From: an uncultured Collinsella sp.
Lineage (GTDB): Bacteria; Actinomycetota; Coriobacteriia; Coriobacteriales; Coriobacteriaceae
Length of the DNA: 64,000 nt
Assembly (NCBI GenBank): GCA_900542325.1
Contig: UQMY01000004.1
Location: forward strand, 22,147-86,146
Reading direction: 5' to 3'
Each line of letters starts with the position of its first letter. Position 1 is the stretch's first letter. Made by a program: the position numbers and the translations under genes. The notes beneath the pieces were generated by a model. That model made no database searches and was not told the DNA's origin. It saw only the letters and a list, made by a program, of their open reading frames with translations. Shown here piece after piece: positions 24,422 through 33,795 of this stretch.

Positions 24422-26132
24422 AAAAGCGAAGACGGTCAATGTCCTTGAGGGGCCGATAACCGAGTCGGGCGCCGAGTTCCCCGCGCGCCACGTGTTTGTC
24501 AAATGCCCGGAGTGCCGCCGTGTGATCGATGAGGCGCGCCTGCACGACAACCTCGAGGTCTGCCCTCGTTGCGGCAAACACTTTCGCGTGAGCGGTCGCG
24601 CGCGCATGCGCATGACGGTCGACGCGGGTACCTTTGAGGAATGGGATGCCAATCTGGCGTCGAAGGACTTCCTCTCGTTTCCCGGTTATGCCGACAAGCT
24701 TAAGAGCGCGGGCGAGCGTTCGGGCGAGCGAGATGCCGTTGTGTGCGGCAGGGGCAAAATCCGCGGTTGCGATACGGCACTCTTCTTTATGGATGCCAAC
24801 TTTATGATGGGCTCGATGGGCTCCGCAGTGGGCGAAAAGATCTGTCGCACATTTGAGCGTGCGACCGAGCTGGGATTGCCAGTTGTCGGCTTTACCGTTT
24901 CGGGCGGCGCGCGCATGCAAGAGGGCGTGACCTCGCTTATGCAGATGGCCAAGATTTCTGCGGCGGTTAGGCGCCACAGCGAGGCGGGCGGCCTGTATAT
25001 CACGGTGCTCACCGACCCCACGACCGGAGGCGTAACCGCGAGCTTTGCCATGGAGGGCGACATTATCCTGGCCGAGCCCGATGCCCTGACGGCATTTGCC
25101 GGCCCGCGCGTGATCGAGCAGAACATGCACAAGCGTCTGCCCAAGGGATTCCAGCGTTCCGAGTTTTTGCTGGAGCACGGCTTTTGCGATGCCGTTGTTC
25201 CGCGTGGTGAGATTGCGCTCACGATAGGCGAGCTGCTGGCGCTGCACGAAGGGCACGCGCCCGGCCTGGGGGCACCGCATGAGATCGTGCATACGGGTCG
25301 TCGCGGCAAAAAGCTGGGACACTTGTTTAAGCGCTCGGCCGCACCAAAAAGCGCGCTCGAAATCGTCAAACAGACTCGCTCGGCGAACCGCGCCACGGCA
25401 GGCGAGATGATCTCGTTGGGTCTCGACGGATTCGTAGAGCTGCACGGCGACCGCTACTTTGGCGACGATGCTGCCGTGGTGGGCGGCATCGGCTGGAAAG
25501 ACGGGCGACCCGTGACGCTTATCGCCATCGAGCGCGGTACCACGACCAAAGAGCGCATGCGTCGCAACTTTGGCATGGCGCATCCTGAGGGCTACCGCAA
25601 GGCGCGGCGCCTAATGCGCCAGGCCGAAAAGTTTGGTCGACCGGTTCTGTGCCTGGTCGATACTTCGGGCGCGTTTTGCGGCATCGGTGCCGAGGAGCGC
25701 GGTCAGGGCGAGGCGATTGCCCAGAATCTCATGGAGATGAGCGGCCTTAAGACGCCGATTGTCTCGGTGGTGACAGGCGAGGGCGGCTCTGGTGGCGCAC
25801 TGGCACTGTCCGTGGCCGACCGCATCCTGATGCTCTCAAGCTCGGCCTATTCGGTCGTGAGCCCCGAGGCCTGTGCGTCGATCCTGTGGAAGGATACCGA
25901 GCGCGCGAATGAGGCCGCTGAGGCGCTTAAGCTCACGGCCCCCGATCTGTTGGCGCTCGGCATCATCGACGGCATTGTCGACGATAGGGGCCTGTCGCAT
26001 GAGGAGATCGCCGGTGTCGTCATGTCCTCGGCATTTGATGCCTTTGATACGCTTGGGCAGCTCGACGACGCGACCCTCACAAACCTCCGCTACGAAAAGT
26101 ACCGCGCAATCGGTCAGTACCGCACGATGTGA
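24408..26132 (+). CDS. accDA: Fused acetyl-CoA carboxylase carboxyltransferase beta-alpha
   Basis: 574 aa. Residues about 1-270 match AccD, including a zinc ribbon (CPECRRV and CPRCGKHF) and GGARMQEGV. Residues about 300-574 match AccA (LDGFVELHGDRYFGDDAAVVGG, GEGGSGGALAL, SPEACASILWKD). Most bacteria encode the two halves separately; here one reading frame covers both with no internal stop. The start is ATG 24408 or 24414, both inside the accC end. It transfers the carboxyl group from AccB to acetyl-CoA, giving malonyl-CoA. Last gene of the operon. Confidence 0.93.
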   Translation: MLMNRKAKTVNVLEGPITESGAEFPARHVFVKCPECRRVIDEARLHDNLEVCPRCGKHFRVSGRARMRMTVDAGTFEEWDANLASKDFLSFPGYADKLKSAGERSGERDAVVCGRGKIRGCDTALFFMDANFMMGSMGSAVGEKICRTFERATELGLPVVGFTVSGGARMQEGVTSLMQMAKISAAVRRHSEAGGLYITVLTDPTTGGVTASFAMEGDIILAEPDALTAFAGPRVIEQNMHKRLPKGFQRSEFLLEHGFCDAVVPRGEIALTIGELLALHEGHAPGLGAPHEIVHTGRRGKKLGHLFKRSAAPKSALEIVKQTRSANRATAGEMISLGLDGFVELHGDRYFGDDAAVVGGIGWKDGRPVTLIAIERGTTTKERMRRNFGMAHPEGYRKARRLMRQAEKFGRPVLCLVDTSGAFCGIGAEERGQGEAIAQNLMEMSGLKTPIVSVVTGEGGSGGALALSVADRILMLSSSAYSVVSPEACASILWKDTERANEAAEALKLTAPDLLALGIIDGIVDDRGLSHEEIAGVVMSSAFDAFDTLGQLDDATLTNLRYEKYRAIGQYRTM

Positions 26133-26172
26133 CAAAGGGACAGCCCGCATGTCACATTGGGAAAGGCGTTCC

Positions 26173-27387
26173 ATGTCACAAGTTTCTAACACCTCGTTTA
26201 CAACGACGGTTTCATCAAACGCCATGGCCGTGGTGGACTATCTGTCCAAAAGCATGATGTCGGCGCTGCCGTTTATTGTCTGCGCGGCGTTGTTCCGCAC
26301 CGCCGCCGTCATTATGGGCGAAGGCATGCTGGGCCTGTGGTCTGCCGATTCCGAAATCTATCGCCTGTTCTACAGTTGGCTCTATAACGCCGGCTATTAC
26401 TTTTTGCCCATCTATCTTGGTTGGGCCGCTGCCCGCCAGCTCGGTTGCTCGGAGCAGCTGGGCATGATGCTGGGCGGCGTATTGATTGTGCCCGATCTGC
26501 TTAAGCTCGTTGATGCCGCATCGACGACGGGGGCATCGATGACTTTCGTGTATGGTCTACTTCCCGCGCCGGTCAACGATTACACGACGACTGTTATTCC
26601 GGTTCTCATCTCGGTGCCCGTGCTATGGCAGGTGGAGCGTTTCTTTAAGCGCACTATCCCTCAGGCTGTGGCGTTTTCTTTTGTACCGTTTGCAACCATG
26701 CTTGTCATGGTTCCGGTGTCGCTGTGTGTTACGGCGCCGGCAGGCAGCTATCTGGGCATGCTGTTGGGACAGTTTATGTTTATGCTTGGCAATTCCGGTG
26801 GCATGGTGTCGCTGCTCACGCTCATGGGGCTTGCCGCGGGCTGGGAGTTTCTTAAGATCGCGGGTGTCAGCAACGTTGTCCTATCGCTCGCCTATGCGCA
26901 GTTTATGAGTGTGGGAACGGATTCGTGCATCCTGATCGCCGCGACGATGGCAACGTTCGCCGTTTGGGGCATGCCCTTTGGCGCGTCGCTCCGCGTTGTG
27001 GATAAGGACGAGAAGGCGCTCATGCTGGGCTATTCGATCTCGGGCGTGCTTGGCGGCGTAAGCGAGCCGGCGCTGTACGGCTGCGGCTTTAAATATGGCA
27101 GGTGTCTGACATGCATGGCCATTGGCGGCGCCGTCGGAGGCCTTGTTGCGGCCGTGGGCCACGTTACGGCCTATACCATCGGCATGACGAATGTCCTTAT
27201 GGTCATTGGCTTTGCCACGGGCGGCATTTCGAACCTGCTGTGGTGCTGCGCTGCCGGTGGCACGGCATTTGCGGTGTCTGCGGCGCTGAGCTACTGCTTT
27301 GGCGTGGTGCCGGCGAGGGGGCGGGCGGCAGAAGACGAAGTCGATTCGCCCGAAACAGTGGCGAGCGCTGCTGAAGCAAGCGTATAA
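26173..27387 (+). CDS. PTS EIIC-like membrane protein (glucose/beta-glucoside superfamily)
   Basis: 404 aa from ATG 26173 with GGGAAAGG upstream. It has about ten hydrophobic segments. The conserved substrate-site motif SEPALYGCG lies near residue 297, and VSNVVLSLAYAQF and GFATGGISNLL fit the EIIC fold. No EIIB (phospho-Cys) or EIIA domain is attached or adjacent, so it would have to borrow partners or act as a facilitator. It lies 40 bp after accDA but its role is not linked to fatty acid synthesis in any obvious way. Substrate unknown. Confidence 0.75.
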   Translation: MSQVSNTSFTTTVSSNAMAVVDYLSKSMMSALPFIVCAALFRTAAVIMGEGMLGLWSADSEIYRLFYSWLYNAGYYFLPIYLGWAAARQLGCSEQLGMMLGGVLIVPDLLKLVDAASTTGASMTFVYGLLPAPVNDYTTTVIPVLISVPVLWQVERFFKRTIPQAVAFSFVPFATMLVMVPVSLCVTAPAGSYLGMLLGQFMFMLGNSGGMVSLLTLMGLAAGWEFLKIAGVSNVVLSLAYAQFMSVGTDSCILIAATMATFAVWGMPFGASLRVVDKDEKALMLGYSISGVLGGVSEPALYGCGFKYGRCLTCMAIGGAVGGLVAAVGHVTAYTIGMTNVLMVIGFATGGISNLLWCCAAGGTAFAVSAALSYCFGVVPARGRAAEDEVDSPETVASAAEASV

Positions 27388-27537
27388 ACCTGTGCGACAA
27401 AAGGACGATTCCTTTGTCATGTTCCAAGGTCGTGGCCCGTGTGGGTTGCGGCCTTTTTGTATCTGTGGGGCAAAGTGGCTACACTACAATCCGTTTGAGC
27501 AATAGATATATAGGTAGTACCGTGGGGGCGGATATAG

Positions 27538-28692
27538 ATGGTCGAGTGGATTGTTAAGCGTGCGCAGGGCGACCGTGCACGCGTGGGTACGTTGACGGGC
27601 ATGGTGTGTATTCTCGCCAATGTGGCACTATGCGCTGCGAAGGGTGCAATTGGCGTGCTGTCGGGTTCGGTTTCGATCGTGGCAGATGCCATGAACAACC
27701 TGTCCGATGCCAGCTCGAATATCGTGAGCGTGCTGGGCTTTAAGCTGGCGACCAAGCCGGCCGACCCCGAGCATCCTTACGGACATGGCCGCTACGAGTA
27801 TCTCTCGGGTCTGGTCGTGGCGGCGCTCGTGCTGCTGATTGGCGTTGAGCTGGTGAAGTCCTCGGTTGAGCGCATCATCCACCCCGAACCTGTCGAGTTC
27901 TCGCTTGCCCTGGTGGCAGTCTTGGTGCTTTCGATGATTGTTAAGCTCTGGATGGCGGCCCTCAACCAAAAGCTCGGCGATCGCATTGAGTCCGAGACGC
28001 TGCATGCGACCGCTCAGGACTCAAAGAACGATGTCCTAGCTACGGGTGCTGTGCTGGCGTGCGCAATTGTTTCGCAGGTGACGCACATCAATCTTGACGC
28101 ATGGGTCGGCCTTGCCGTTGGCGCCTATATCGGCTGGAGCGGCTTTGAGCTCATCCAGGATACGGTGAGCCCGCTTTTGGGCCAGGCACCCGATCCAAAG
28201 CTGGTCAAGCACATTCGAGACAAGATCATGAGCTACCCCGGCGTTTTGGGCGTTCACGATTTGATGGTTCACGACTACGGCCCGGGCAGGAAGTTCGCAA
28301 GCGCTCACGCCGAGATGGCAGCCGAGGCCAGCCCGCTGGAAAGTCACGACACGCTCGATAACATCGAGCAGTCGTTTAGGGTCGAAGACGGCATGATCGT
28401 CACGCTCCATTACGATCCCATCGTGACCGACGATCCAAAGGTGGCGAGCATGCGTCTGCGCATCAACGCTATGGCTCAAGAGATTGATAGCCGCCTCTCG
28501 ATCCACGACCTACGCTGTGTTCCGGGCCCCACGCATACCAACGTAATCTTTGACTGCGTACGTCCCTCAGATTTGGGCATGGGAGCCGATGAGCTCAAAA
28601 ACGCGTTGGCCCAGAGGGTCGAATCGGAATATCCCAAGTCGGTCGCCAAGATCACGATCGACGAGGACTATGTCGGCCATACCCACGAGTAG
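27538..28692 (+). CDS. Cation diffusion facilitator family transporter
   Basis: 384 aa. The N-terminal membrane domain has the metal-site residues in VADAMNNLSDASSN and HPYGHGRYEYLSG, and a second site in HATAQDSKNDVLATG. A cytosolic C-terminal domain of about 170 residues follows, longer than the usual 80-90, with HDLMVHDYGPG. The family exports Zn, Fe, Mn or Co in exchange for protons; the metal cannot be told from sequence alone. A TACAAT -10-like box lies about 50 bp upstream. Confidence 0.88.
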   Translation: MVEWIVKRAQGDRARVGTLTGMVCILANVALCAAKGAIGVLSGSVSIVADAMNNLSDASSNIVSVLGFKLATKPADPEHPYGHGRYEYLSGLVVAALVLLIGVELVKSSVERIIHPEPVEFSLALVAVLVLSMIVKLWMAALNQKLGDRIESETLHATAQDSKNDVLATGAVLACAIVSQVTHINLDAWVGLAVGAYIGWSGFELIQDTVSPLLGQAPDPKLVKHIRDKIMSYPGVLGVHDLMVHDYGPGRKFASAHAEMAAEASPLESHDTLDNIEQSFRVEDGMIVTLHYDPIVTDDPKVASMRLRINAMAQEIDSRLSIHDLRCVPGPTHTNVIFDCVRPSDLGMGADELKNALAQRVESEYPKSVAKITIDEDYVGHTHE

Positions 28693-28731
28693 GGCTGTGC
28701 CGGCAAGGTAACTGAAGCAGAAGGGGAGAGC

Positions 28732-29358
28732 ATGAAGAAGCTGTATCTACTCCGCCACGGTCAGACGGAATTTAACGTTAAAAAGCTGGTCCAGGGCCGC
28801 TGCGATTCACCGCTGACCGACCTGGGCCGTCAGCAGGCACGGACGGCAGCCGCATGGCTCAAAGCCCACGGTGTCGTCCCGGATAAAGTGGCCTCTTCGC
28901 CCTTAGGCCGCGCCATGGACACAGCTCAGCTCGTCGCTACCGAACTCCTTGGCCCGGACGCAGCAGTCGAGCCCTGCGAAGGCATCATCGAGCGCAGCTA
29001 CGGTACCTTCGAAGAAGGCCCCCACGACGCCCTGCCCACCGATGTCTGGGACCCGGGCGAGGACCTGGTCCCCTTCGGAGGAGAAGGAAGTCATGCCCTG
29101 CAGGAGCGCATGGTAGGCACCCTCACCAATCTCATGGGCGCCGAGGGCATCGAAACCCTCCTAGCAGTAAGCCACGGCAGCGCCAGCCGCCAATTCATCA
29201 AGGCCGCAGCCCCAGAAGGTTTCGAGCTCCCAACAAAACTCCCCAACTGCGCCATCATGATCTTCAATTTCGAAGAGGAAAAGTCGGGAGAAGAAGGCAA
29301 CGCGCCCCAATCCAAGTTTATCTTGCAGCAAATCATCGATCCTCAACAAAGTAATTAG
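28732..29358 (+). CDS. Histidine phosphatase family protein (phosphoglycerate mutase-like)
   Basis: 208 aa. The catalytic LLRHGQTEFNVKKLVQGRCDSPLT opens the protein and a second His appears in AVSHGSASRQFI near residue 145. These match the two-His phosphatase branch rather than true glycolytic mutase. AGAAGGGGAGAG precedes the ATG. It lies 39 bp after the CDF transporter and may be co-transcribed. Substrate unknown. Confidence 0.85.
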   Translation: MKKLYLLRHGQTEFNVKKLVQGRCDSPLTDLGRQQARTAAAWLKAHGVVPDKVASSPLGRAMDTAQLVATELLGPDAAVEPCEGIIERSYGTFEEGPHDALPTDVWDPGEDLVPFGGEGSHALQERMVGTLTNLMGAEGIETLLAVSHGSASRQFIKAAAPEGFELPTKLPNCAIMIFNFEEEKSGEEGNAPQSKFILQQIIDPQQSN

Positions 29359-29402
29359 CTGAGCGAGCAGAGTTAAGCAGACATCAACGTGTCGTCTCCC
29401 GA

Positions 29403-29539
29403 GCACGGCGGAGGGCCGGAGAAATATATTAAGGTCATCGCGAGTTCCGCACGCAAAGGAGAGCACTTAATGTGCTCTCCGTCTTGCGCAGGACTGTAGA
29501 GCAGGGACCTTAATATATTTCTCCGGCCCTCCGCCGTGC
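29403..29539. ncRNA. Structured 137-nt element, copy B, upstream of the rplC operon
   Basis: The outer arms 29403-29436 and 29506-29539 are perfect 34-bp complements, unrelated in sequence to those of copy A. The inner hairpin 29458-29480 (GGAGAGCAC / GTGCTCTCC, loop TTAAT) differs from copy A at two paired positions with compensation. TCGCGAGTTCCGCACG (29438-29453) and AGGACTGTAGAGCAG (29490-29504) are identical to copy A. The element lies about 270 bp ahead of rplC, as copy A lies about 210 bp ahead of rpsL. Confidence 0.6.
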
Positions 29540-29599
29540 CCAGGAGCCATCCACGCACTTTACCTGCGTAAACAATGTGAGTGAAATATGAATCTCGAT

Positions 29600-29807
29600 G
29601 GATACGCCCGTAGCCGTGTATACTAAACAGCTGTGTGTAACCAGGGGAGTATTCTGGCTGGACAAAATGCCTGCTTAATAGGGTTGTCAGGTAGTCCGGG
29701 CGAAATACAAGGCTGGGGAGCACGTCGTGTAAGTAGTGGTCCTCTAGGGGCGTACGCTCGGTGGTGTACGCATTGTCCCAAGACCACGCGAGAGTTGGGA
29801 TCATATC
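29600..29807 (+). promoter_or_regulatory. Promoter motif and long leader of the rplC operon
   Basis: 29600-29623 starts GGATACGCCCG and ends CCGTGTATAC; 21 of 24 positions match 31465-31488 in front of rplB. TATACT at 29619-29624 would serve as -10, though no good -35 is seen. A leader of about 180 nt then runs to rplC, long enough to hold a ribosomal-protein autoregulatory structure; none was identified with confidence. Confidence 0.5.
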
Positions 29808-30428
29808 TTGATCAGCATGATTCTCGGCCGCAAGATTGGCATGACCCAGGTTTGGGACGAGGACGATAACGTCGTTCCCGTCACGGTCATCCAGGCTGGC
29901 CCCTGCGCTGTCTCGCAGGTTAAAACTCAGGCAACCGACGGCTATGACGCCGTCCAGATCGGTTTCGGCGACATCAAGGCCAAGAACGTGAACAAGCCCA
30001 TGGCTGGTCACTTCGCCAAGGCTGGCGTCGAGCCTGTCCGCTTCCTTCGTGAGGTCCGCGTCGAGAACGGCGAGGAGCACAAGGTCGGCGAGGTCGTCAC
30101 CGTCGCTGATTTCGCTGATGTCGAGAAGGTCGACGTCATCGGTACCTCCAAGGGTAAGGGCTTCCAGGGTCGCATCAAGCGCTGGGGTCAGCGCCGCGGT
30201 CCTATGACGCATGGTTCTCACTTCCAGCGTCACCCCGGTTCTATCGGTCAGTGCGCCTATCCTGCGCGCGTCCTCAAGGGCGTCAAGATGGCCGGTCACA
30301 TGGGTAACGAGCGCGTTACCGTCAAGAACCTTTCCGTTGTCCGCATCGATGCCGAGCAGAACCTCATCTTGGTCAAGGGCGCTGTCCCGGGTGCCAAGAA
30401 TGGTCTCGTCGCCATCCGTATGGCCTAA
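29808..30428 (+). CDS. rplC: 50S ribosomal protein L3
   Basis: 206 aa from TTG 29808, or 203 aa from ATG 29817 ([16 protein letters not shown]); the Shine-Dalgarno is weak for both. L3 hallmarks are GRKIGMTQ and the core loop around [21 protein letters not shown]...[10 protein letters not shown]3 is an early assembly protein near the peptidyl-transferase centre. It is first in this ribosomal operon because rpsJ is located with fusA. Confidence 0.96.
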   Translation: MISMILGRKIGMTQVWDEDDNVVPVTVIQAGPCAVSQVKTQATDGYDAVQIGFGDIKAKNVNKPMAGHFAKAGVEPVRFLREVRVENGEEHKVGEVVTVADFADVEKVDVIGTSKGKGFQGRIKRWGQRRGPMTHGSHFQRHPGSIGQCAYPARVLKGVKMAGHMGNERVTVKNLSVVRIDAEQNLILVKGAVPGAKNGLVAIRMA

Positions 30429-30474
30429 GGGCCCAGCCCATTTAGCCCAGCGTCATACCAAGGAGAACACTTAA

Positions 30475-31101
30475 ATGGCAAAGTTTGAAGTAAAGAACAG
30501 CGAGGGCAAGAAGGTCGCCGAGGCCGAGCTCGCCGCTGAGGTGTACGGCATCGAGCCGAACATCCACGTTATGCACCACATCGTCAAGTGCCAGATGGCC
30601 TCTTGGCGTCAGGGCACCCAGTCCGCTAAGGGCCGCTCTGAGGTTTCCGGTGGCGGCAAGAAGCCTTGGCGTCAGAAGGGCACCGGCCGTGCCCGCCAGG
30701 GTTCCATCCGTGCTGCCCAGTGGCGTCACGGTGGCGTTGTCTTCGCCCCCAAGCCCCGTTCCTACGCTAAGCGTATGAACAACAAGGAGGTCAAGCTGGC
30801 TATGCGCTCCGCGCTGTCCGCCAAGCTGGCCGATGGCGAGCTCGTGCTCGTCGACGACTACGGCTTCGAGAAGCCTTCCACCAAGGCTGCCGTTGCCATG
30901 CTCAAGGCTCTTGGCCTTGAGGGCAAGCGTCTGACCATCATCGTTCGCGATGAGGACGTCAACGCCTACCTGTCGTTCCGCAATATTCCCAAGACGTTCA
31001 TCATCACCGCTGACGAGGCCAACACCTACGATCTCGTCAACAACAACGCTGTGCTGATGCCCGCCGACATCGCCGCTCACTTCGGGGAGGTGCTTGCATA
31101 A
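30475..31101 (+). CDS. rplD: 50S ribosomal protein L4
   Basis: 208 aa. The L4 loop that lines the exit tunnel is visible as KKPWRQKGTGRARQGSIRAAQWRHGG near residues 60-86. It is preceded by AAGGAGA at 30460-30466. In model bacteria L4 represses the S10 operon by binding its leader. Immediately followed by rplW. Confidence 0.96.
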   Translation: MAKFEVKNSEGKKVAEAELAAEVYGIEPNIHVMHHIVKCQMASWRQGTQSAKGRSEVSGGGKKPWRQKGTGRARQGSIRAAQWRHGGVVFAPKPRSYAKRMNNKEVKLAMRSALSAKLADGELVLVDDYGFEKPSTKAAVAMLKALGLEGKRLTIIVRDEDVNAYLSFRNIPKTFIITADEANTYDLVNNNAVLMPADIAAHFGEVLA

Positions 31102-31389
31102 ATGACCGCCCACGAGATCATCATCCGTCCGATCGTGTCCGAGCGTTCCTTCTCCGGCATGGAGCAGAACAAGTACACGTTCGAGGTCGCCAAGGATGCT
31201 AACAAGTATCAGATCAAGGACGCTGTCGAGGAGATCTTCGGCGTCAAGGTCGTTCGCGTGAACACCTTGACGGTCAAGCCCAAGACCAAGCGCGTTCGCT
31301 ATGTCGCCGGCAAGACCCGTTCTTGGAAGAAGGCCATCGTCACGCTGGCCGAGGGCGACACCATCGAGGTCTTTGGCAACCAGGCCTAA
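31102..31389 (+). CDS. rplW: 50S ribosomal protein L23
   Basis: 95 aa, starting right at the rplD stop with GGGGAGG just upstream inside rplD. IIIRPIVSERSF and the C-terminal KAIVTLAEGDTIEVF are typical L23. It sits at the tunnel exit and docks trigger factor and SRP. Confidence 0.96.
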   Translation: MTAHEIIIRPIVSERSFSGMEQNKYTFEVAKDANKYQIKDAVEEIFGVKVVRVNTLTVKPKTKRVRYVAGKTRSWKKAIVTLAEGDTIEVFGNQA

Positions 31390-31407
31390 GACTCGCTGCT
31401 GTTGAGT

Positions 31408-31488
31408 GAGCTCATGCCTCCCAAATAGGGGAGGCGAGAGCTCAAGGTTTCGGGCGTATAAAATGGACACGCCCGGAACCGTGTATAC
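31408..31488 (+). promoter_or_regulatory. Hairpin and shared promoter motif between rplW and rplB
   Basis: GAGCTCATGCCTCCC (31408-31422) pairs with GGGAGGCGAGAGCTC (31429-31443), a strong hairpin without a T-tract. It is followed at 31465-31488 by the motif that also precedes rplC. This suggests a processing or attenuation point and an internal promoter for rplB onward. Confidence 0.45.
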
Positions 31489-31568
31489 GTCCGGTGTCAT
31501 CGCACCCGAGGCAGAACCTCGAATCCCTGTCTGCGATGGCTAACGGATTCCTATTGAAAGGGATTGTA

Positions 31569-32399
31569 ATGGCTGTAAAGCACCTTAAGCCGACCTCCGC
31601 TGGTAGGCGTTGGCAGACGATCTCCGACTTCTCCGAGATCACCTGCACCAAGCCCGAGAAGTCTCTTCTCGAGCCCCTGCCCAAGAAGGCCGGTCGTAAC
31701 AACAACGGCCGCATCACCACCCGCCACCAGGGCGGCGGCGTGAAGCGTCGTTACCGCGTGATCGACTTCAAGCGCAACAAGGACGGCGTGCCCGCCAAGG
31801 TTGCCACGATCGAGTACGATCCGAACCGTTCCGCTCGCATCGCTCTGCTGCACTACGCTGACGGTGAGAAGCGCTACATCCTGGCCCCCAAGGGCCTCGA
31901 GGTCGGTCAGACCATCATGTCCGGTTCTGACGCCGACATCAAGCCGGGCAACGCTCTGCCCCTCGCCGACATCCCCGTCGGTACGCTCATCCACGCCGTC
32001 GAGTTCCAGCCGGGCAAGGGCGCTGCTATCGCCCGTTCCGCCGGTAACTCCTGCCAGCTGATGGGTAAGGAGGGCAAGTACGCTATCGTCCGTATGCCTT
32101 CCTCCGAGATGCGCCGCATCCTCGTTACCTGCCGCGCCACCGTCGGTGAGGTCGGCAACGCCGATCACGCCAACATCGTCATCGGCAAGGCCGGCCGTAA
32201 GCGTCACATGAACGTGCGCCCGACCGTCCGCGGTACCGTCATGAACCCTGTCGACCACCCGCACGGCGGTGGCGAGGGCAAGAACCACACCTCTGGTCGT
32301 CCCTCTGTTACCCCCTGGGGTAAGCCGACGAAGGGCCTTCGTACGCGCAAGAAGAAGAAGGTCTCGAACCAGCACATCATTCGTCGCCGTAAGAAGTAA
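31569..32399 (+). CDS. rplB: 50S ribosomal protein L2
   Basis: 276 aa from ATG 31569, with GAAAGGGA directly upstream at 31556-31563; the frame extends further 5' but lacks a ribosome site. It starts [20 protein letters not shown]. The conserved peptidyl-transferase region reads [15 protein letters not shown], including the essential His. The C terminus is Lys-rich. L2 is needed for subunit joining and peptide transfer. A 179-bp gap with its own motif separates it from rplW. Confidence 0.97.
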   Translation: MAVKHLKPTSAGRRWQTISDFSEITCTKPEKSLLEPLPKKAGRNNNGRITTRHQGGGVKRRYRVIDFKRNKDGVPAKVATIEYDPNRSARIALLHYADGEKRYILAPKGLEVGQTIMSGSDADIKPGNALPLADIPVGTLIHAVEFQPGKGAAIARSAGNSCQLMGKEGKYAIVRMPSSEMRRILVTCRATVGEVGNADHANIVIGKAGRKRHMNVRPTVRGTVMNPVDHPHGGGEGKNHTSGRPSVTPWGKPTKGLRTRKKKKVSNQHIIRRRKK

Positions 32400-32431
32400 T
32401 TTCGGATACCGAGTTTTAGGAGAAAGCACTT

Positions 32432-32692
32432 ATGAGCAGAAGTCTCAAAAAGGGCCCGTTCGTGGAGACTCGCCTTCTCTCGCGTATCACCGCGATGAAC
32501 GAGGCTGGCAAGAAGGACGTCGTGAAGACCTGGTCCCGCGCGTCCACCATCTTCCCCGAGATGGTTGGTCACACCATCGCCGTCCACGACGGCCGCAAGC
32601 ATGTGCCCGTGTATGTTACCGAGTCCATGGTTGGTCACAAGCTCGGCGAGTTCGCGCCGACTCGTACGTTCCGTGGCCACAAGGCCAAATAG
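32432..32692 (+). CDS. rpsS: 30S ribosomal protein S19
   Basis: 86 aa; [19 protein letters not shown] and [31 protein letters not shown] sequence are diagnostic. It sits in the 30S head beside S13. TAGGAGAAA precedes the ATG; rplV follows after 14 bp. Confidence 0.97.
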   Translation: MSRSLKKGPFVETRLLSRITAMNEAGKKDVVKTWSRASTIFPEMVGHTIAVHDGRKHVPVYVTESMVGHKLGEFAPTRTFRGHKAK

Positions 32693-32706
32693 GGGGTTAA
32701 CCGTAA

Positions 32707-33078
32707 ATGGCAACTAAGTCTATTGAAACTGAGGCCACCGAGGTTCGCGCCGTCGCTAAGTACGTGCGTGTTTCCCCCAGCAAGGCCCGCCTGGTGGTCG
32801 ATCTGATCCGCCGCAAGCCTGTCGCTCAGGCCTTCGACATCCTCCACTTCTGCGACCGCGCCGTCGCCGTGGATGTCGAGAAGGTTCTCCGTTCCGCCGT
32901 CGCGAACGCCGAGAACAACAACGGTCTGCGTGCCGACAACCTGGTTGTCGCCGCTGCCTATGTTGACGAGGGTCCGACGCTTAAGCGCATCCGTCCCCGC
33001 GCCAAGGGTTCCGCTTCTCGCATTCTGAAGCGTACTTCCCACATCACCGTCGTCGTTGCTCCTCGAAAGGAGGCGTAA
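32707..33078 (+). CDS. rplV: 50S ribosomal protein L22
   Basis: 123 aa. [20 protein letters not shown] near residue 17 and the beta-hairpin [21 protein letters not shown] near residue 97 are typical; the hairpin tip lines the exit tunnel near the macrolide site. The 5' end has about seven extra residues ([13 protein letters not shown]) relative to shorter homologues. Confidence 0.96.
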   Translation: MATKSIETEATEVRAVAKYVRVSPSKARLVVDLIRRKPVAQAFDILHFCDRAVAVDVEKVLRSAVANAENNNGLRADNLVVAAAYVDEGPTLKRIRPRAKGSASRILKRTSHITVVVAPRKEA

Positions 33079-33084
33079 AGCTGT

Positions 33085-33795
33085 ATGGGTCAGAAAGTCT
33101 ACCCCACCGGCTTCCGTCTTGGCATCACCGAGAACTGGCGCTCCCGCTGGTTCGCAGAGAAGGATTACGCTAAGACCCTCGGTAACGATCTCGAGATCCG
33201 CAAGTACCTCGAGAAGCGTCTTTCCCGCGCAGCTGTCTCCCGCGTCGAGATCGAGCGCGCTGGCGACAAGGTGAAGGTTATCATCCTCACCGCTCGCCCC
33301 GGCGTTGTCATCGGTAAGAAGGGTGCCGAGATCGATACCCTCCGCACCGAGCTCGAGAAGGTCGCTGGCGTCTCCAAGGGCCAGCTCTCCGTCGACGTTG
33401 TCGAGATCAAGCGCCCCGAGCTCGACGCCAACCTCGTTGCTCAGTCTATCGCCGAGCAGCTCGAGGGCCGCGTTGCCTTCCGTCGCGCTATGCGCAAGGC
33501 TGTCCAGTCCGCCCGCAAGGCCGGCGCTAAGGGCATCCGTATCCAGTGCTCCGGTCGTCTCGGCGGTGCCGAGATGGGCCGTCGTGAGTGGTACCGCGAG
33601 GGTCGCGTGCCTCTGCACACCCTCCGTGCCAAGATCGACTACGGCACGGCTGTCGCCAGCACCACCATGGGCGCTTGCGGCGTGAAGGTCTGGATCTACC
33701 TGGGCGAGAAGCTCCCGGGCCAGCCTGTTCCCAACCCTGCACTCGAGGGCTCTTCCCGTCCTCGTCGTCGTAACTCCGAGAGGAGGGGTCAGTAG
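33085..33795 (+). CDS. rpsC: 30S ribosomal protein S3
   Basis: 236 aa, normal length. [20 protein letters not shown] opens the protein, and the KH-domain GxxG motif is in [13 protein letters not shown]. The C-terminal [20 protein letters not shown] helps the ribosome's mRNA helicase activity. Its TAG stop overlaps the GTG of rplP by one base. Confidence 0.97.
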   Translation: MGQKVYPTGFRLGITENWRSRWFAEKDYAKTLGNDLEIRKYLEKRLSRAAVSRVEIERAGDKVKVIILTARPGVVIGKKGAEIDTLRTELEKVAGVSKGQLSVDVVEIKRPELDANLVAQSIAEQLEGRVAFRRAMRKAVQSARKAGAKGIRIQCSGRLGGAEMGRREWYREGRVPLHTLRAKIDYGTAVASTTMGACGVKVWIYLGEKLPGQPVPNPALEGSSRPRRRNSERRGQ

